NCBI GenBank assembly: GCA_023052935.1
Contig: CM041295.1
Coordinates: 166,241,366 to 166,305,365, forward strand
Length of the DNA: 64,000 nucleotides
Reading direction: 5' to 3'
DNA from: Piezodorus guildinii
Lineage: Eukaryota; Arthropoda; Insecta; Hemiptera; Pentatomidae
Made by a program: the position numbers and the translations under genes. Numbering within the stretch: the first letter of the stretch is position 1; each line of letters opens with the position of its first letter. The notes beneath the pieces are model-generated. The model was not told the DNA's origin. It was given only the letters and a program-made list of their open reading frames with translations, and searched no databases. This document shows positions 63,952 to 64,000 of this stretch, piece by piece.

Positions 63952-64000
63952 CCTACTCTTGTATAAGACCACAAGCTATGTATAGCTAATATAAAAATCA

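Noticed and set aside
58348..63985. ORFs of ~60-107 aa repeated at 58.4 and 63.7 kb on both strands
   Set aside because: They lie inside the two BEL LTRs and are identical only because the LTRs are direct repeats.

Overview
The window is A+T-rich eukaryotic DNA, most likely from an arthropod and probably an insect. The repeat complement is typical of insect genomes: Jockey and RTE non-LTR elements, an R2-like remnant, BEL/Pao and Ty3/gypsy LTR elements, mariner, Tc1, hAT-like, Helitron and Penelope-like elements. The only host gene I can support is a dynein heavy chain, probably axonemal. It lies on the minus strand as ten exons from about 56.8 kb down to 5.45 kb. Its introns hold nearly everything else. 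No bacterial genes, tRNA, rRNA or CRISPR array were seen. The species cannot be named from this sequence.

Dynein gene. Exons 4 to 10 (32.1 kb down to 5.45 kb) join in phase into one continuous reading frame. It covers the linker domain, the conserved tryptophan-rich strands and the AAA1 Walker A loop. Exons 1 to 3 (56.8, 54.8 and 49.9 kb) are phase-compatible and probably belong to the stem or early linker, but are less certain. The 3' part, from the rest of AAA1 onwards, would lie left of position 1 and the 5' end right of 64 kb. The protein is divergent for a dynein heavy chain.

Layout, left to right. 1-2.76 kb: intact-looking Jockey element cut by the window edge. 3.0-3.6 kb: dispersed repeat. 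4.32-5.22 kb: internally deleted mariner with perfect ends. 8.0-10.0 kb: decayed non-LTR element. 13.4-16.0 kb: decayed Ty3/gypsy element. 17.6-18.5 kb: R2-like remnant. 19.8-20.0 kb: small hairpin element with a hammerhead-like core. 20.3-26.0 kb: gypsy LTR/gag remnant with nested non-LTR pieces, including an RTE. 26.0-28.4 kb: Penelope-like element with a GIY-YIG domain. 29.2-31.2 kb: large palindrome and dispersed repeat. 32.27-32.64 kb: Helitron 3' end. 32.96-38.42 kb: complete Ty3/gypsy element with apparently identical LTRs. 39.0-40.0 kb: decayed Tc1. 40.1-45.9 kb: BEL/Pao element lacking its integrase core. 46.3-48.5 kb: decayed gag and RT fragments. 51.9-54.3 kb: hAT-like foldback element with an 8-bp target duplication. 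55.15-55.33 kb: second hammerhead-like element. 55.6-56.5 kb: RTE-like remnant. 58.1-63.95 kb: internally deleted BEL/Pao element whose leader carries repeated CRE motifs and a tripled PBS-like unit.

Best leads for novelty: the two related ~170-bp elements with hammerhead-like cores; the CRE and PBS-like repeats in the BEL leader; the same-frame stop codons between ORF1/ORF2 (Jockey) and gag/pol (gypsy), with a possible +1 shift before the gypsy integrase; and the divergent, intron-swollen dynein gene. All positions and readings were made by eye.
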